From Gemmatimonadota bacterium (GTDB lineage: Bacteria > Gemmatimonadota > Gemmatimonadetes > Longimicrobiales > Gaopeijiaceae), in NCBI GenBank assembly GCA_027623325.1, contig JAQBXY010000002.1:1-64000 (forward strand): a DNA stretch of 64,000 nucleotides. The letters are read 5' to 3'. Positions 46,670 to 55,341 of this stretch are shown here, piece after piece; the first letter of the stretch is position 1, and the number at the start of each line of letters is the position of its first letter. Position numbers and translations under genes: made by a program. The notes below the pieces were generated by a model. That model was not told the DNA's origin, searched no databases, and worked only from the letters and a program-made list of their open reading frames with translations.

Positions 46670-47548
46670 ATGATTCCGCGGGAGATTCTCAAACAGGTTC
46701 GTCGGATCGAGATCTCCACCCGAGGCCTCGTCAACGAGGTGTTCTCGGGTGAGTACCACTCGGTCTTCAAGGGCCGCGGCATGAATTTCGCCGAGGTCCG
46801 CGAATACCAGTACGGCGACGACATTCGAAGCATCGACTGGAACGTGACGGCCCGGACGGGCTCGCCGTTCGTAAAGGTGTTCGAGGAAGAGCGCGAACTG
46901 ACGGTCATGCTGGTCGTGGACGTCAGCGCGTCTGGCGACTTCGGGACTCGGGAGCGCCTCAAGGGTGAGGTCGCGGTCGAGATCTGCGCGTTGCTTGCTT
47001 TCAGCGCTACGAAAAACAACGACAAGGTCGGTCTGATCATCTTCTCCGACCGCATCGAGAAGTTCGTGCCGCCTCGCAAGGGCCGCCGGCACGTCCTGCG
47101 CGTACTCCGTGAACTGCTCTATCACCAACCGGAAGGGCGTGGAACGGATATCACCGGGGCGCTCGAATTCCTGACGCACGTGCAGAGGAAGAAGGCTGTG
47201 ACGTTCCTCGTTTCGGACTTCCAGGACACCGGGTTTGAAAAAGCTCTCGCGATCGCGGGTCGCCGACATGATCTGATTGCGGTCCGCATGGGAGATGAGC
47301 GCGAGCGCGAGCTGCCGCCCCTGGGGATGCTGGAACTCGAGGACCCCGAAACGGGCGAACGAGTCGTCGTGAACAGCTCCAATCCCGACTTCCGTAGCTC
47401 CTTCGCTGAAGTGACCGCCCGGGGGCGAGCCGGGCTCGATCGTTCGATGAGACGGAGCCGAGTCGACGTGATCGACGTCGAGACGGGACGTCCGTACGTG
47501 AAGCCCCTCATGCGCTTCTTCCAGGAACGGATGCGGAGGCGTCATTGA
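46670..47548 (+). CDS. DUF58 protein of the Bat operon
   Basis: A 292-residue cytosolic DUF58 protein. The diagnostic segment GMNFAEVREYQYGDDIRSIDWNVTAR (around 35-62) is present, followed by a degenerate VWA domain with the metal-site sequence VDVSASGDFG (DxSxS) and FLVSDFQD. The start is ATG 46670, chosen because the earlier frame lies inside moxR. DUF58 proteins are constant partners of MoxR ATPases and are thought to be their VWA adaptor. The next gene begins 8 bp after the stop. Confidence 0.93.
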   Translation: MIPREILKQVRRIEISTRGLVNEVFSGEYHSVFKGRGMNFAEVREYQYGDDIRSIDWNVTARTGSPFVKVFEEERELTVMLVVDVSASGDFGTRERLKGEVAVEICALLAFSATKNNDKVGLIIFSDRIEKFVPPRKGRRHVLRVLRELLYHQPEGRGTDITGALEFLTHVQRKKAVTFLVSDFQDTGFEKALAIAGRRHDLIAVRMGDERERELPPLGMLELEDPETGERVVVNSSNPDFRSSFAEVTARGRAGLDRSMRRSRVDVIDVETGRPYVKPLMRFFQERMRRRH

Positions 47549-47556
47549 GAGACGCG

Positions 47557-48522
47557 ATGCGCATGGTTGGCTGCCGTCGTCCGTCGACCCGCCTGGGGCG
47601 CGCAGGTGGGGGACTCGCATTCCTTCTCGTGCTCGCCTCGCCCCTCCAGGCTCAGTCGAACGTCCGTACCGCCGTCGATACGACGGTCGCGACCGTGGGT
47701 GGCCGAGTGACCCTGACCGTCTCGGTCGAACATCCCGCCGGCTCGACCGTCGTGTGGCCCGACTCGGTCGACCTGGATCCGTTCGAGGTGCTCGCGGCGA
47801 GAGCGGTGCCCATGGTCGTTGAAGGGGCCCGCGCCCGATCGGCCGCGGTCTTCTCGGTCGCGGCGTTCGAATTGGGGACGCTCGAGATTCCTAGCTTCGA
47901 CATCGACGTGCTGGCCCCGGACGGCTCTCGAGAGACGCTCGGGACCGACCGCTTCGGAATCGAGGTGGTCACGGTCGGGGCCGACGACACGGGCGACATC
48001 CGCGAGATCCGAGGGCCGTATTGGATCGCCGTGGGGGTGATGACGATCGTGTTGTGGGGCCTCGTGCTGCTGGCGTTGGCGCTGCTGATCTACTTCGCGG
48101 TTCGGCGACTACGCCGGCGGGATCCATCGGCTCCCGCCGACGTCTCGGGCCCGCCACCCAAGCCAGCACACGAGATCGCACTCGAGGCACTCGCTCGTCT
48201 CGAGGCCACCGGCCTGCTGGAGCGAGGTGAGGTGAAGGAGTACCACATCGCGGTCTCGGACATCCTGCGACGGTACGTGGAGGCCCGCTTTCACGTGGCG
48301 GCCCTGGAGATGACGACGTGGGAGATCGTTGAAGGCCTCCAACGCGTAGAAGCTTCCACCGACTTCCGAGAGGGTCTTCGTGGCTTTCTGGACCGTTGTG
48401 ACCTCGTGAAGTTTGCCAAGGTCAGACCGAACTCGGACGCCTCGCGGGAGGTGCTCGCGTTGGGCCGGACGCTCGTGGAGCGCTCGTCCAGGGACGAGAG
48501 CTCCGGGCAGGAGGGCTCCTGA
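47557..48522 (+). CDS. BatD/DUF4381-like exported-and-anchored protein
   Basis: A 321-residue protein with a signal peptide (LLVLASPLQAQS), a BatD-like immunoglobulin-type beta domain (about 35-145, VTLTVSVEHPAGSTVVWPDS), one transmembrane helix (about 165-190, IVLWGLVLLALALLIYF) and a cytosolic helical tail (EIALEALARLEATGLLERGEVKEYHIAVSDILRRY) that resembles DUF4381. Thus the beta domain would face the periplasm. The start is ATG 47557 or 47563; a TTG at 47545 would overlap the DUF58 stop. Its stop overlaps the batA start as TGATG. Confidence 0.8.
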   Translation: MRMVGCRRPSTRLGRAGGGLAFLLVLASPLQAQSNVRTAVDTTVATVGGRVTLTVSVEHPAGSTVVWPDSVDLDPFEVLAARAVPMVVEGARARSAAVFSVAAFELGTLEIPSFDIDVLAPDGSRETLGTDRFGIEVVTVGADDTGDIREIRGPYWIAVGVMTIVLWGLVLLALALLIYFAVRRLRRRDPSAPADVSGPPPKPAHEIALEALARLEATGLLERGEVKEYHIAVSDILRRYVEARFHVAALEMTTWEIVEGLQRVEASTDFREGLRGFLDRCDLVKFAKVRPNSDASREVLALGRTLVERSSRDESSGQEGS

Positions 48523-49508
48523 TGTTCCGTTTCGAAGATCCGCTCGTCCTCTCGCTTCTTCTCGCGATCCCGGCACTCTTCTGGTTTCGGAACAGGCAGT
48601 CGAGGCGCGGGGCGACGATCCGCTATTCGGCCGTGGACGCGGTGCGGGGTGCGGGAGCCGGGCAGATACGGTGGGCTCACCGCATCCCAGGACTCCTCCG
48701 AGCCCTCGCCCTCGCGGCGGTCGTCGTTGCGCTCGCCAGGCCCCAGACCGGCATCACCTCGGAGAACGTGCGGACCGAAGGCATCGACATTGTGCTCGTC
48801 CTCGACGTGTCGAGTTCGATGCTCGCGGAGGACCTGGAACCCAATCGCCTCGAGGCGGCCAAGATCGTGGCCGCGGACTTCGTCGCGGGTCGACGCAATG
48901 ATCGTATGGGCCTGGTCGCGTTTGCCGGCCAGGCCTTCACCCAGGCTCCGCTCACCTTCGACTACGGAGTCGTTCAGTCTCTCTTGGGTGAGCTCGAGAT
49001 CGGGATGATCGAGGACGGCACCGCGGTCGGAATGGGGCTGGCAACGGCCGTGAAACGTCTCCAGGCCTCGGATGCCGCCTCGAAGGTCGTGATCCTCCTC
49101 ACCGACGGTCGTAGCAATCGAGGCGAGATCGGACCGATCACCGCCGCCCAGATGGCTCAGGCGCTCGGGGTGCGCGTCTACACGATCGGCGCGGGGTCCC
49201 AAGGAACCGCGCGGGTCCCGGTCCAGGACCCACTTGGAGGCACACGGTACGCGACCATGCGCGTCGACATCGACGAGCCGACGCTACAGGAAGTCGCCGC
49301 GCTGACGGGAGGGCGGTACTTCCGAGCGACGGATACGGAGAGCCTCGCATCTATCTACGCGGAGATCGATGAGCTCGAGACCACGGTGATCGAGATCGAG
49401 AACTTCACGCAGTTCGGGGAGGAATTCCCTCTGCCACTCGCGCTGGGATTCCTTCTGCTCATGGCCGAGTTGGCGCTCGCTCAGACCGCGTTGAGGACGT
49501 TGCCCTGA
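48522..49508 (+). CDS. batA: BatA, membrane VWA protein
   Basis: A 328-residue inner-membrane protein with two N-terminal helices (LVLSLLLAIPALFWF and IPGLLRALALAAVVVALA), a VWA domain carrying an intact MIDAS (D95-S97-S99 in DVSSSM, then the threonine in DGTAVG and the aspartate in LLTDGRSNRGE), and a C-terminal helix (LPLALGFLLLMAELAL). The layout is that of BatA/BatB of the aerotolerance operon. The start overlaps the previous stop by one base (TGATG). It presumably forms a complex with BatB and the MoxR ATPase to act on envelope proteins. Confidence 0.92.
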   Translation: MFRFEDPLVLSLLLAIPALFWFRNRQSRRGATIRYSAVDAVRGAGAGQIRWAHRIPGLLRALALAAVVVALARPQTGITSENVRTEGIDIVLVLDVSSSMLAEDLEPNRLEAAKIVAADFVAGRRNDRMGLVAFAGQAFTQAPLTFDYGVVQSLLGELEIGMIEDGTAVGMGLATAVKRLQASDAASKVVILLTDGRSNRGEIGPITAAQMAQALGVRVYTIGAGSQGTARVPVQDPLGGTRYATMRVDIDEPTLQEVAALTGGRYFRATDTESLASIYAEIDELETTVIEIENFTQFGEEFPLPLALGFLLLMAELALAQTALRTLP

Positions 49509-50539
49509 TGTTTCGCTTCGCCGACATCGCTTGGCTGTGGGCACTCGGACTCGTGCCAATGCTGGTAGCCCTCATGTGGGTCGCTGCGCGTAGTCGTCGC
49601 CGTGCACTCGACCGATTCGGCGAGTCGGAGCTGGTGAAGAAGCTGACGGATTCGGTCGACGGACCTGCCCGCCGTTGGAAGGCCGTTCTGCAAGTCGTGA
49701 CTGTGGCCCTCATGGCGGTCGCGTTGGCGCGTCCCCAGTTCGGTAATCGCCTCGAGACGGTGCGCAGCGTCGGCCAGGACATCGTGGTCGCCGTCGATCT
49801 TTCGCAGTCGATGCTCGCCGAGGACGTGGCGCCCAATCGGCTCGAGCGCGCTCGCCTGGCCATCTTGCGACTGATGCGCCAGCTCGACGGGGACAGGATC
49901 GGTCTGGTCGCGTTCGCGGCAGATGCGTTCGTGCAGAGCCCGCTCACTGTCGACTACAGCGCCGCCGGGATGTTCCTCAACGCCATGCATCCGGAACTCA
50001 TGCCGGTGCAGGGGACCGATCTCGGCGCGGCGATGCGGGTATCACTCGACGCGCTCGAACAGGGGGCCCGCGATGCGCGGGTTCTCGTTCTGGTGACGGA
50101 CGGCGAGGATCATGAGGACGATTTCGGTGCTCAGATGCAGCGGGCCGTCGAGGGTGGCGTGCAGGTGTATCTGGTCGGCATCGGTTCCACGGAAGGGGTT
50201 CCCATTCCTGTGTTCGATGACGCGGGGCAGCGGCAGGGATTCCTGCGCGACGAAGACGGGTCGGTCGTAACGACCCGTCTTGCGGAGGAGACGCTGCAAA
50301 GGCTCGTGCGGGATGCGGGCGCGACGTATGTGCGTGCCGGGGCCGGGGGAACCGCGTTCGACGATCTGGTGGATGAGATCGCGCGTGGCCAGGGCGAGGA
50401 AATCGACTCGCTGCAGGTGACGCGGTTCGAGGAGCAATACCAGATCTTTCTAGGTCTCGCGTTGGTGATGCTCCTCGCTGAGGCACTGATGTCCGATCGA
50501 AGAAAGCACAAGCGAATTTGGTCAGGGAGATTCGAATGA
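49508..50539 (+). CDS. batB: BatB, membrane VWA protein
   Basis: A 343-residue paralogue of BatA with the same layout: N-terminal helices (WLWALGLVPMLVALMWVA and VLQVVTVALMAVALA), VWA domain with MIDAS D97-S99-S101 (DLSQSM) and VTDGEDHEDD, and a C-terminal helix (IFLGLALVMLLAEALM). The motif QGTDLGAA gives the MIDAS threonine. It overlaps batA as TGATG and batC as ATGA, so the three are translationally coupled. Order and lengths match the Bat operon of Bacteroides and Leptospira, in which BatA and BatB form large complexes. Confidence 0.92.
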   Translation: MFRFADIAWLWALGLVPMLVALMWVAARSRRRALDRFGESELVKKLTDSVDGPARRWKAVLQVVTVALMAVALARPQFGNRLETVRSVGQDIVVAVDLSQSMLAEDVAPNRLERARLAILRLMRQLDGDRIGLVAFAADAFVQSPLTVDYSAAGMFLNAMHPELMPVQGTDLGAAMRVSLDALEQGARDARVLVLVTDGEDHEDDFGAQMQRAVEGGVQVYLVGIGSTEGVPIPVFDDAGQRQGFLRDEDGSVVTTRLAEETLQRLVRDAGATYVRAGAGGTAFDDLVDEIARGQGEEIDSLQVTRFEEQYQIFLGLALVMLLAEALMSDRRKHKRIWSGRFE

Positions 50540-51294
50540 GGCTCGAAGCGACGGGGTGGGGGCTGGTCCTGGCAGGAGCGGTGTTCGTCTCGCTCGGCTC
50601 GGTCGAGCTACAGGCTCAGGCGGGGCGCGCCAGGGTTCAAGAGGGCAACCGCCTGTACGAGCAGGGCCTGTTTTCGGAGGCTCACCAGAAATATCTGGAG
50701 GCCCTGGCCGAGGTGCCGGAGTCGTCGATCATCCCCTTCAATGACGGTAACGCTCTCTATCAGGGGAACGACTACCAGAAGGCGATCGAGGCCTATCAGC
50801 GTGCCATCGAGACGGGAGATCCGGCGGTGGCCGGAGCGGCGTGGTACAACTTGGGCAACGCGTTCTTTCGCGAGCAGCAACTCGAACAGAGTCTCGAGGC
50901 GTACAAGCAGGCCCTACGTCTGAACCCGGCCGCCCTCGACGCGAAGCACAACCTCGAGCGCGTCCTCGAACAGATGCAGCAGCAGGATCAGCAGGACCAG
51001 CAGGACCAAGGCGATCCGGATCCGAACCAGGACGACGAGGAGCAGGATCAGGGCCAGCCTCCGGAGTCGCCGAACGGCGACCAACCGGAAGATGGCGAGC
51101 CCGACCCGCAGGATGGTCAGCCGGAAGACGGCGAGCAGCCACCGGAAGATGAGGCCGGTCGGCCTCAGCCTCAGGAGGGAGAAATGACCCCGGAGGAAGC
51201 CGAGCGCCTGCTCGATGCGGTGGAGGAGAATCCCGACGACGTGAACCGCAAGCCGGCAGCGGCCCGCGGACGCCGACCCAAGAAGCCCTGGTAA
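50536..51294 (+). CDS. batC: BatC, periplasmic TPR protein
   Basis: A 252-residue exported protein starting at ATG 50536, which overlaps the batB stop (ATGA). A signal peptide (GAVFVSLGSVELQAQAG) is followed by three TPR repeats (about 30-145; AGAAWYNLGNAFFREQQLEQSLEAYKQAL is the clearest). The remainder is a low-complexity tail of Gln, Asp, Glu and Pro (QQQDQQDQQDQGDPDPNQDDEEQ style; about 150-215) and a helical end with MTPEEAERLLDAVEENPDD. The acidic tail with the C-terminal helix is typical of BatC. Its TAA stop overlaps the batD ATG (TAATG). Confidence 0.9.
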   Translation: MRLEATGWGLVLAGAVFVSLGSVELQAQAGRARVQEGNRLYEQGLFSEAHQKYLEALAEVPESSIIPFNDGNALYQGNDYQKAIEAYQRAIETGDPAVAGAAWYNLGNAFFREQQLEQSLEAYKQALRLNPAALDAKHNLERVLEQMQQQDQQDQQDQGDPDPNQDDEEQDQGQPPESPNGDQPEDGEPDPQDGQPEDGEQPPEDEAGRPQPQEGEMTPEEAERLLDAVEENPDDVNRKPAAARGRRPKKPW

Positions 51295-53087
51295 TGAGAC
51301 ACGCGCTACGGGTGCTGACCACGCTGATCCTTCTTGCGATCCTCCCTCTGGGTGGTGTCGCGCAGGACACTTCAGCGCGCGCCTACCTGACCCCGGGAAA
51401 CGCCGTCGGCGTCGGCCAGCAGTTCGTGCTCAACGTCGAGATCTCGGGGACCCAAGCGATGGGACGTGAGCCGCGGCTCCCCGATATGAGCTTCGCGCAG
51501 TTTCTCGGGAACAGCACCCAATCCGCTGTGCGCACGGTCAACGGCCGCACGGCCGTGACGCTGACCATCCAGTACCGCTATCAGGCCTTGGTCGAGGGCA
51601 CCTTCACCATTCCGAGCTTCGAGGTCGTCGCGGGCAGCGCCACCCATGACACCGCGCCGCTGACGCTCACGGTCTCTACGGCACCGCCTGCCACTGCGGG
51701 ACAGGCGTCCCCAGGAGGGATCGGACCCGACGACCTCTTCATCACCGCCGTGGCGAGGAAGGCCACCGTGCGGGAAGGCGAACCGGTCGTCGTGGAGTAT
51801 CGGATCTGGACCCGCGTCGACGTCTCCAATTTCGGGATGACCCACGTGCCGGAGCCTGCCGGCTTCTGGGTAGAGGACATCACCCCGCCAGGGCCGCCGG
51901 TGGTCGAGCAACTGGAACGAAACGGCGTTCAGTACGCGAGCGCCGTCATTCGCCGGGTCGCGATGATTCCGACGGGGCCGGGCGAGAAGACGCTCGAGCC
52001 GATCGGCGTCGAAGCCCAGGTGCGCAATCGCGGCGGCCGAGATCCGTTCGAGGACTTCTTCGGCAGGAGCAGCTTGTTCGGGACGTCGTCGACGCCCGTC
52101 ACCGTGTTGTCGAATCCGCTGACGGTAACCGTTCGCCCCCTGCCCGCGGGTCGGCCGCAGCCGTACAGCGGAGTCGCCGGAACGCTGGGCATTACGGCGC
52201 GCCTCGACCGGGACTCCATCGAAGCCAACGACGCAGTCACGTTGACCCTACGGGTGACAGGCGACGGCAACATCCGTGCGGTGCCGGCGCCGGTCCTCGA
52301 TCTCCCACCCGACTTCGAAGCATTCCCCCCGGAAATCTCCGAGTCCGTCAGCCCCACACCTTCGGGTCTTTCGGGGACCAAGACGTTCGAATACGTCCTC
52401 ATCCCCCGCGCTCCAGGAAACCGGGAGATCCCGTCGGTGGCGCTCGGTTACTTCGACGTTGCCCGAAACGAATACCGCCGGGTCGAGACCGGGAGCCTGC
52501 CACTCACGGTCACGGGAACAGTCGTGGAGGGTCCGGCGTCATTGGCGCGGGGTGGCGTATCGCAGCTCAGGGAGGACATCCGCTTCATTCATCTCGGTGC
52601 GCTCGGCCTGCGCCCCACCGGCCGGCCGATCTTCGAAGGTCTGACGTTCTGGATGTTCCTACTGCTCCCGCTCGCCGGACTGGGTGGTGCCGTCGTTCTG
52701 CGCCGGCATTGGGATCTGCTCGAAGGCGACGTGGCCTATGCGCGTGGGCGGCGGGCGAGTCGGGTCGCTCGAAAGCGCCTCGCGGAGGCGAGCCGCCTCA
52801 TGACAGGAAGCGACGCGCGCCCCTTCTATTCTGAAGTGGCTCGAGCGCTCAGAGGGCTCGTCGCCGACCGCCTGAACCTGGCGGAGGCGGGGCTCCAGAT
52901 GACCGACGTCGAATCAGCGCTCGAGCGGGCCCGAGTCGAGGAGTCGGTTCGCGCCGATCTCCAGAGTTGCCTCGAGCACTGCGACCGCCAGCGTTTCGCG
53001 CCGCCGGCCTCCGATCCTGAAGAGAAGACGCGCTTCCTCGAGCGGGCGGCCTCGCTCATGACCTCACTGGACCGGGTGATGAAGTGA
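51294..53087 (+). CDS. batD: BatD, oxygen-tolerance protein
   Basis: A 597-residue protein of the BatD family. A signal peptide (LILLAILPLGGVAQD) leads to several tandem immunoglobulin-like beta domains facing the periplasm (to about 440). One transmembrane helix (about 455-475, LTFWMFLLLPLAGLGGAVVL) follows, then a cytosolic helical region of ~120 residues with FYSEVARALRGLVADRLN resembling the tail of the 47557 protein. BatD-type proteins interact with BatA/B and TPR partners. Two BatD-like proteins in one operon is unusual but seen in related phyla. It overlaps batE as TGATG. Confidence 0.9.
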   Translation: MRHALRVLTTLILLAILPLGGVAQDTSARAYLTPGNAVGVGQQFVLNVEISGTQAMGREPRLPDMSFAQFLGNSTQSAVRTVNGRTAVTLTIQYRYQALVEGTFTIPSFEVVAGSATHDTAPLTLTVSTAPPATAGQASPGGIGPDDLFITAVARKATVREGEPVVVEYRIWTRVDVSNFGMTHVPEPAGFWVEDITPPGPPVVEQLERNGVQYASAVIRRVAMIPTGPGEKTLEPIGVEAQVRNRGGRDPFEDFFGRSSLFGTSSTPVTVLSNPLTVTVRPLPAGRPQPYSGVAGTLGITARLDRDSIEANDAVTLTLRVTGDGNIRAVPAPVLDLPPDFEAFPPEISESVSPTPSGLSGTKTFEYVLIPRAPGNREIPSVALGYFDVARNEYRRVETGSLPLTVTGTVVEGPASLARGGVSQLREDIRFIHLGALGLRPTGRPIFEGLTFWMFLLLPLAGLGGAVVLRRHWDLLEGDVAYARGRRASRVARKRLAEASRLMTGSDARPFYSEVARALRGLVADRLNLAEAGLQMTDVESALERARVEESVRADLQSCLEHCDRQRFAPPASDPEEKTRFLERAASLMTSLDRVMK

Positions 53088-53863
53088 TGCGTGTGCGCGC
53101 CGCGATGTTCCTCACGATGACGCTCCTCGCCACGATGCGAGCGGTGGTTCCCGCACCGATCTTGGCGCAGGACGAAATCGTCGCACGAGCCAACCAGCTG
53201 TACCAGGAGGGAGACTACACCGGGGCGATCGAGGCGTACGAGGCCGTATTGACCGCCGGCTTCCGAAGCGGGGGACTCGAGTACAATCTCGGTAACGCGT
53301 ATTTCAAGTCGGGCGACCTCGGCCGGTCGATTCTTCACTGGGAGAGGGCATCGGTTCTGGCTCCTGGAGATCCGGACATCCGGGCGAACCTCGATCTGGC
53401 TCGACAGCTGACTGCGGATGCGGTCGAGCCGCTGCCCCGATTCTGGCTCCTGTCTGTGCTCGCCTGGTGGGTCGGACTGTTGCCCCGTGCTGCCTTGGTC
53501 GCCGTCGTCGCCATCGCATGGCTCTCGCTCACGTCAGGTGCTGCGATGCGTGTGCTCGCTCGTGGTGAGTGGGCCCGAAGGGTGGGCACGTGGCTCGCCG
53601 CGGGAGGGGGTGTCGCGGTTCTGATTCTCGGAACGAATCTGTTCGTACGAGAGGCGCGCCTGTGGGAGCCCGAGCGGGCGGTGATTCTCGCCGAAGCCGC
53701 GGCGGTGCGCTCCGCACCTGCCGAGGACGACGATCTGGTTCTCTTCGAGGTGCACGAGGGCACCCGCGTTCGGATCGATCGGCGCACGGGTAATTGGGCC
53801 GAGGTCGTGCTCGACGACGGCAAGGTCGGCTGGGTGCGAATCGACGTGATGGAGGTCATCTGA
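53087..53863 (+). CDS. batE: BatE, TPR membrane protein with SH3-like domain
   Basis: A 258-residue protein. A signal peptide (MTLLATMRAVVPAPILAQD) is followed by two TPR repeats (about 30-100; GGLEYNLGNAYFKSGDLGRSILHWERA), two transmembrane helices (FWLLSVLAWWVGLLPRAALVAVVAIAWLSL and GTWLAAGGGVAVLILGTNLF) and a bacterial SH3-like barrel at the C-terminus (RAVILAEAAAVRSAPAED, GTRVRIDRRTGNWAEVVLDDGKVGWV). This is the standard BatE plan. ATG 53087 overlaps the batD stop; its own stop overlaps the CTG of the next gene. Confidence 0.9.
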   Translation: MRVRAAMFLTMTLLATMRAVVPAPILAQDEIVARANQLYQEGDYTGAIEAYEAVLTAGFRSGGLEYNLGNAYFKSGDLGRSILHWERASVLAPGDPDIRANLDLARQLTADAVEPLPRFWLLSVLAWWVGLLPRAALVAVVAIAWLSLTSGAAMRVLARGEWARRVGTWLAAGGGVAVLILGTNLFVREARLWEPERAVILAEAAAVRSAPAEDDDLVLFEVHEGTRVRIDRRTGNWAEVVLDDGKVGWVRIDVMEVI

Positions 53864-54339
53864 CCGCGTACGGCCTGGCGCTTCTCGGTCACTCGTGGTT
53901 CCGCTGGATCGTGCTCAGCCTCGGCGTCGCCGTCTTGCTGGTTCGCTGGAGGGCATGGAGGGGGAGAGGCCGTGCGGCCGGCCAAGAACCGAGCGCGGCA
54001 CTCGACAAGGGCTTCATTGTCGCCCTGGACATTCAGGTGGGGATGGGGCTCTTGCTCTATCTGGTGCTGAGCCCCCTTCCTCGGCTCGCGCTCCAGGACA
54101 TCGGCGCGGCGATGTCCGACGGCGTCACCCGCTTCTACAGCGTTGAACACGCGTTTGGCATGTCCGTCGCGTTGATCGCGGCCCATGTCGGGTATGCTCG
54201 CCTGCGCTCCTCCTCCCCGCCGGGCGAGCACTACGGTTCGGCGTTGCTCGGCCAGGCGGTGTGGCTCTTCGTGACGCTCGGGTCGATCCCGTGGCCCGGG
54301 CTGCCATACGGGCGACCCCTCCTCCGCCTCTTCTTCTGA
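53860..54339 (+). CDS. Small four-helix membrane protein, probable CTG start
   Basis: A 159-residue polytopic protein ending the Bat operon. Four hydrophobic segments are visible, beginning with HSWFRWIVLSLGVAVLLV, then ALDIQVGMGLLLYLVLS, FGMSVALIAAHVGYARL and LLGQAVWLFVTLGSIPW. The N-terminal HSWxRW and later histidines (VEHAFGM, AAHVGYA) recall small haem-b or CopD-like membrane proteins, but haem binding is only inference. The coding pattern starts right at the batE stop. The only start with good context is CTG 53860, in CTGA overlap with that stop, with GGAGG four bases upstream; no ATG, GTG or TTG is in frame before the first helix. The frame further upstream lies inside batE. Confidence 0.75.
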   Translation: MTAYGLALLGHSWFRWIVLSLGVAVLLVRWRAWRGRGRAAGQEPSAALDKGFIVALDIQVGMGLLLYLVLSPLPRLALQDIGAAMSDGVTRFYSVEHAFGMSVALIAAHVGYARLRSSSPPGEHYGSALLGQAVWLFVTLGSIPWPGLPYGRPLLRLFF

Positions 54340-54483
54340 CCGGACCAAGCGGTTTCTGACCGAATCATACCCTCGGGGCCTCGCGGAGCCGGGGATCGCA
54401 GGTGGAATCACTTGCGAAGCACAGGGTCGGACCGGACATTCGATTCGACCGGCCGCGGGCGACGGCCAGCCGACGGAGGATCG

Positions 54484-55326
54484 ATGAGAGGAATTCGGGT
54501 GTTGTTCTGCGGAGCGATCGGTTTGACGCTCGTTCCGCTCGTCTCTTCTCCGCTTCACGCACAGGCGCCTCTCGGCTATGTGACGGCTCGTGGGTCCACG
54601 GTTACGCCCGCGTATGAGGGCTGGTACGGGAACGACGACGGCTCGATCACGCTCTCGTGGGGCTTTTACAATCGCAACTCGGAAGAAGTCATCGAGATTC
54701 CGTTGGGGCCCGACAACTTCATCGTGCCGGCCCAGTTCGACGGGACACAGCCAACCCACTTCACCGCGAGCCGTCAGTGGGGCACGTTCGGCGTCGTGCT
54801 ACCCGGGGACTACGATGGAGCCCCGGTTGCGTGGACGCTGAAAATCCGAGGAAAGACCTTTACGGTTCCCGCCAACCTAGCCGCCGAGTGGGAGATCGAT
54901 GCCCTCGACGGTGAGGCGGATGGAAACGCGGCACCCAGGCTGGCGCTGGCTCAGGATGGGCCATGGTTCGCCGGACCCGGAGGTCGATACGGTGACGCTT
55001 CCGCGGGCGTCGGTCGACCGATTCGACTCGAGGTTTGGGCCAAGGACGATGGCTCACCGTCGGTCAGCATCGGCTCCCCGGGGCGACCCGGCGTGCCTGT
55101 GACGCTCACTTGGTTCAAACACAGTGGCCCCGGTGGCGTGACGTTCGCGGAGTCATCCGCAGAGATTCCAGTGGAAGGGGGCATGATGGCGACGACTGCC
55201 ACGTTCGCCGCTCCCGGTGAGTACGTGTTGAGAGTACGCGCAAACGATGCCTCGGGGGTATCGAGTGCAGGTCATTCGCAGTGCTGCTGGTCGAACGCGT
55301 TCGTGCGCGTGACGGTCGGCAACTAA
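54484..55326 (+). CDS. Secreted Ig-like protein with a C-terminal CCW motif
   Basis: A 280-residue exported protein with GGAGG before ATG 54484 and a signal peptide (LVPLVSSPLHAQA). The mature protein looks like two beta-sandwich domains. The first (about 30-140) contains LSWGFYNRNSEEVIEIPLGPDN; the second (about 175-280) contains RPIRLEVWAKDDGSPS, a GGVTFAESSA segment and the ending GEYVLRVRANDASG, HSQCCWSNAFVRVTV. The vicinal cysteines before tryptophan stand out. The gene lies 15 bp before the cytochrome c-copper monooxygenase gene and is likely in one operon with it, so it may be a substrate-, metal- or electron-transfer partner. Family not named with certainty. Confidence 0.75.
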   Translation: MRGIRVLFCGAIGLTLVPLVSSPLHAQAPLGYVTARGSTVTPAYEGWYGNDDGSITLSWGFYNRNSEEVIEIPLGPDNFIVPAQFDGTQPTHFTASRQWGTFGVVLPGDYDGAPVAWTLKIRGKTFTVPANLAAEWEIDALDGEADGNAAPRLALAQDGPWFAGPGGRYGDASAGVGRPIRLEVWAKDDGSPSVSIGSPGRPGVPVTLTWFKHSGPGGVTFAESSAEIPVEGGMMATTATFAAPGEYVLRVRANDASGVSSAGHSQCCWSNAFVRVTVGN

Positions 55327-55341
55327 CCAGGAGTGCGCCTC

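Noticed and set aside
50960-51180. Gln/Asp/Pro repeat region in batC as an assembly error
   Set aside because: The frame stays open, and acidic low-complexity tails are typical of BatC.
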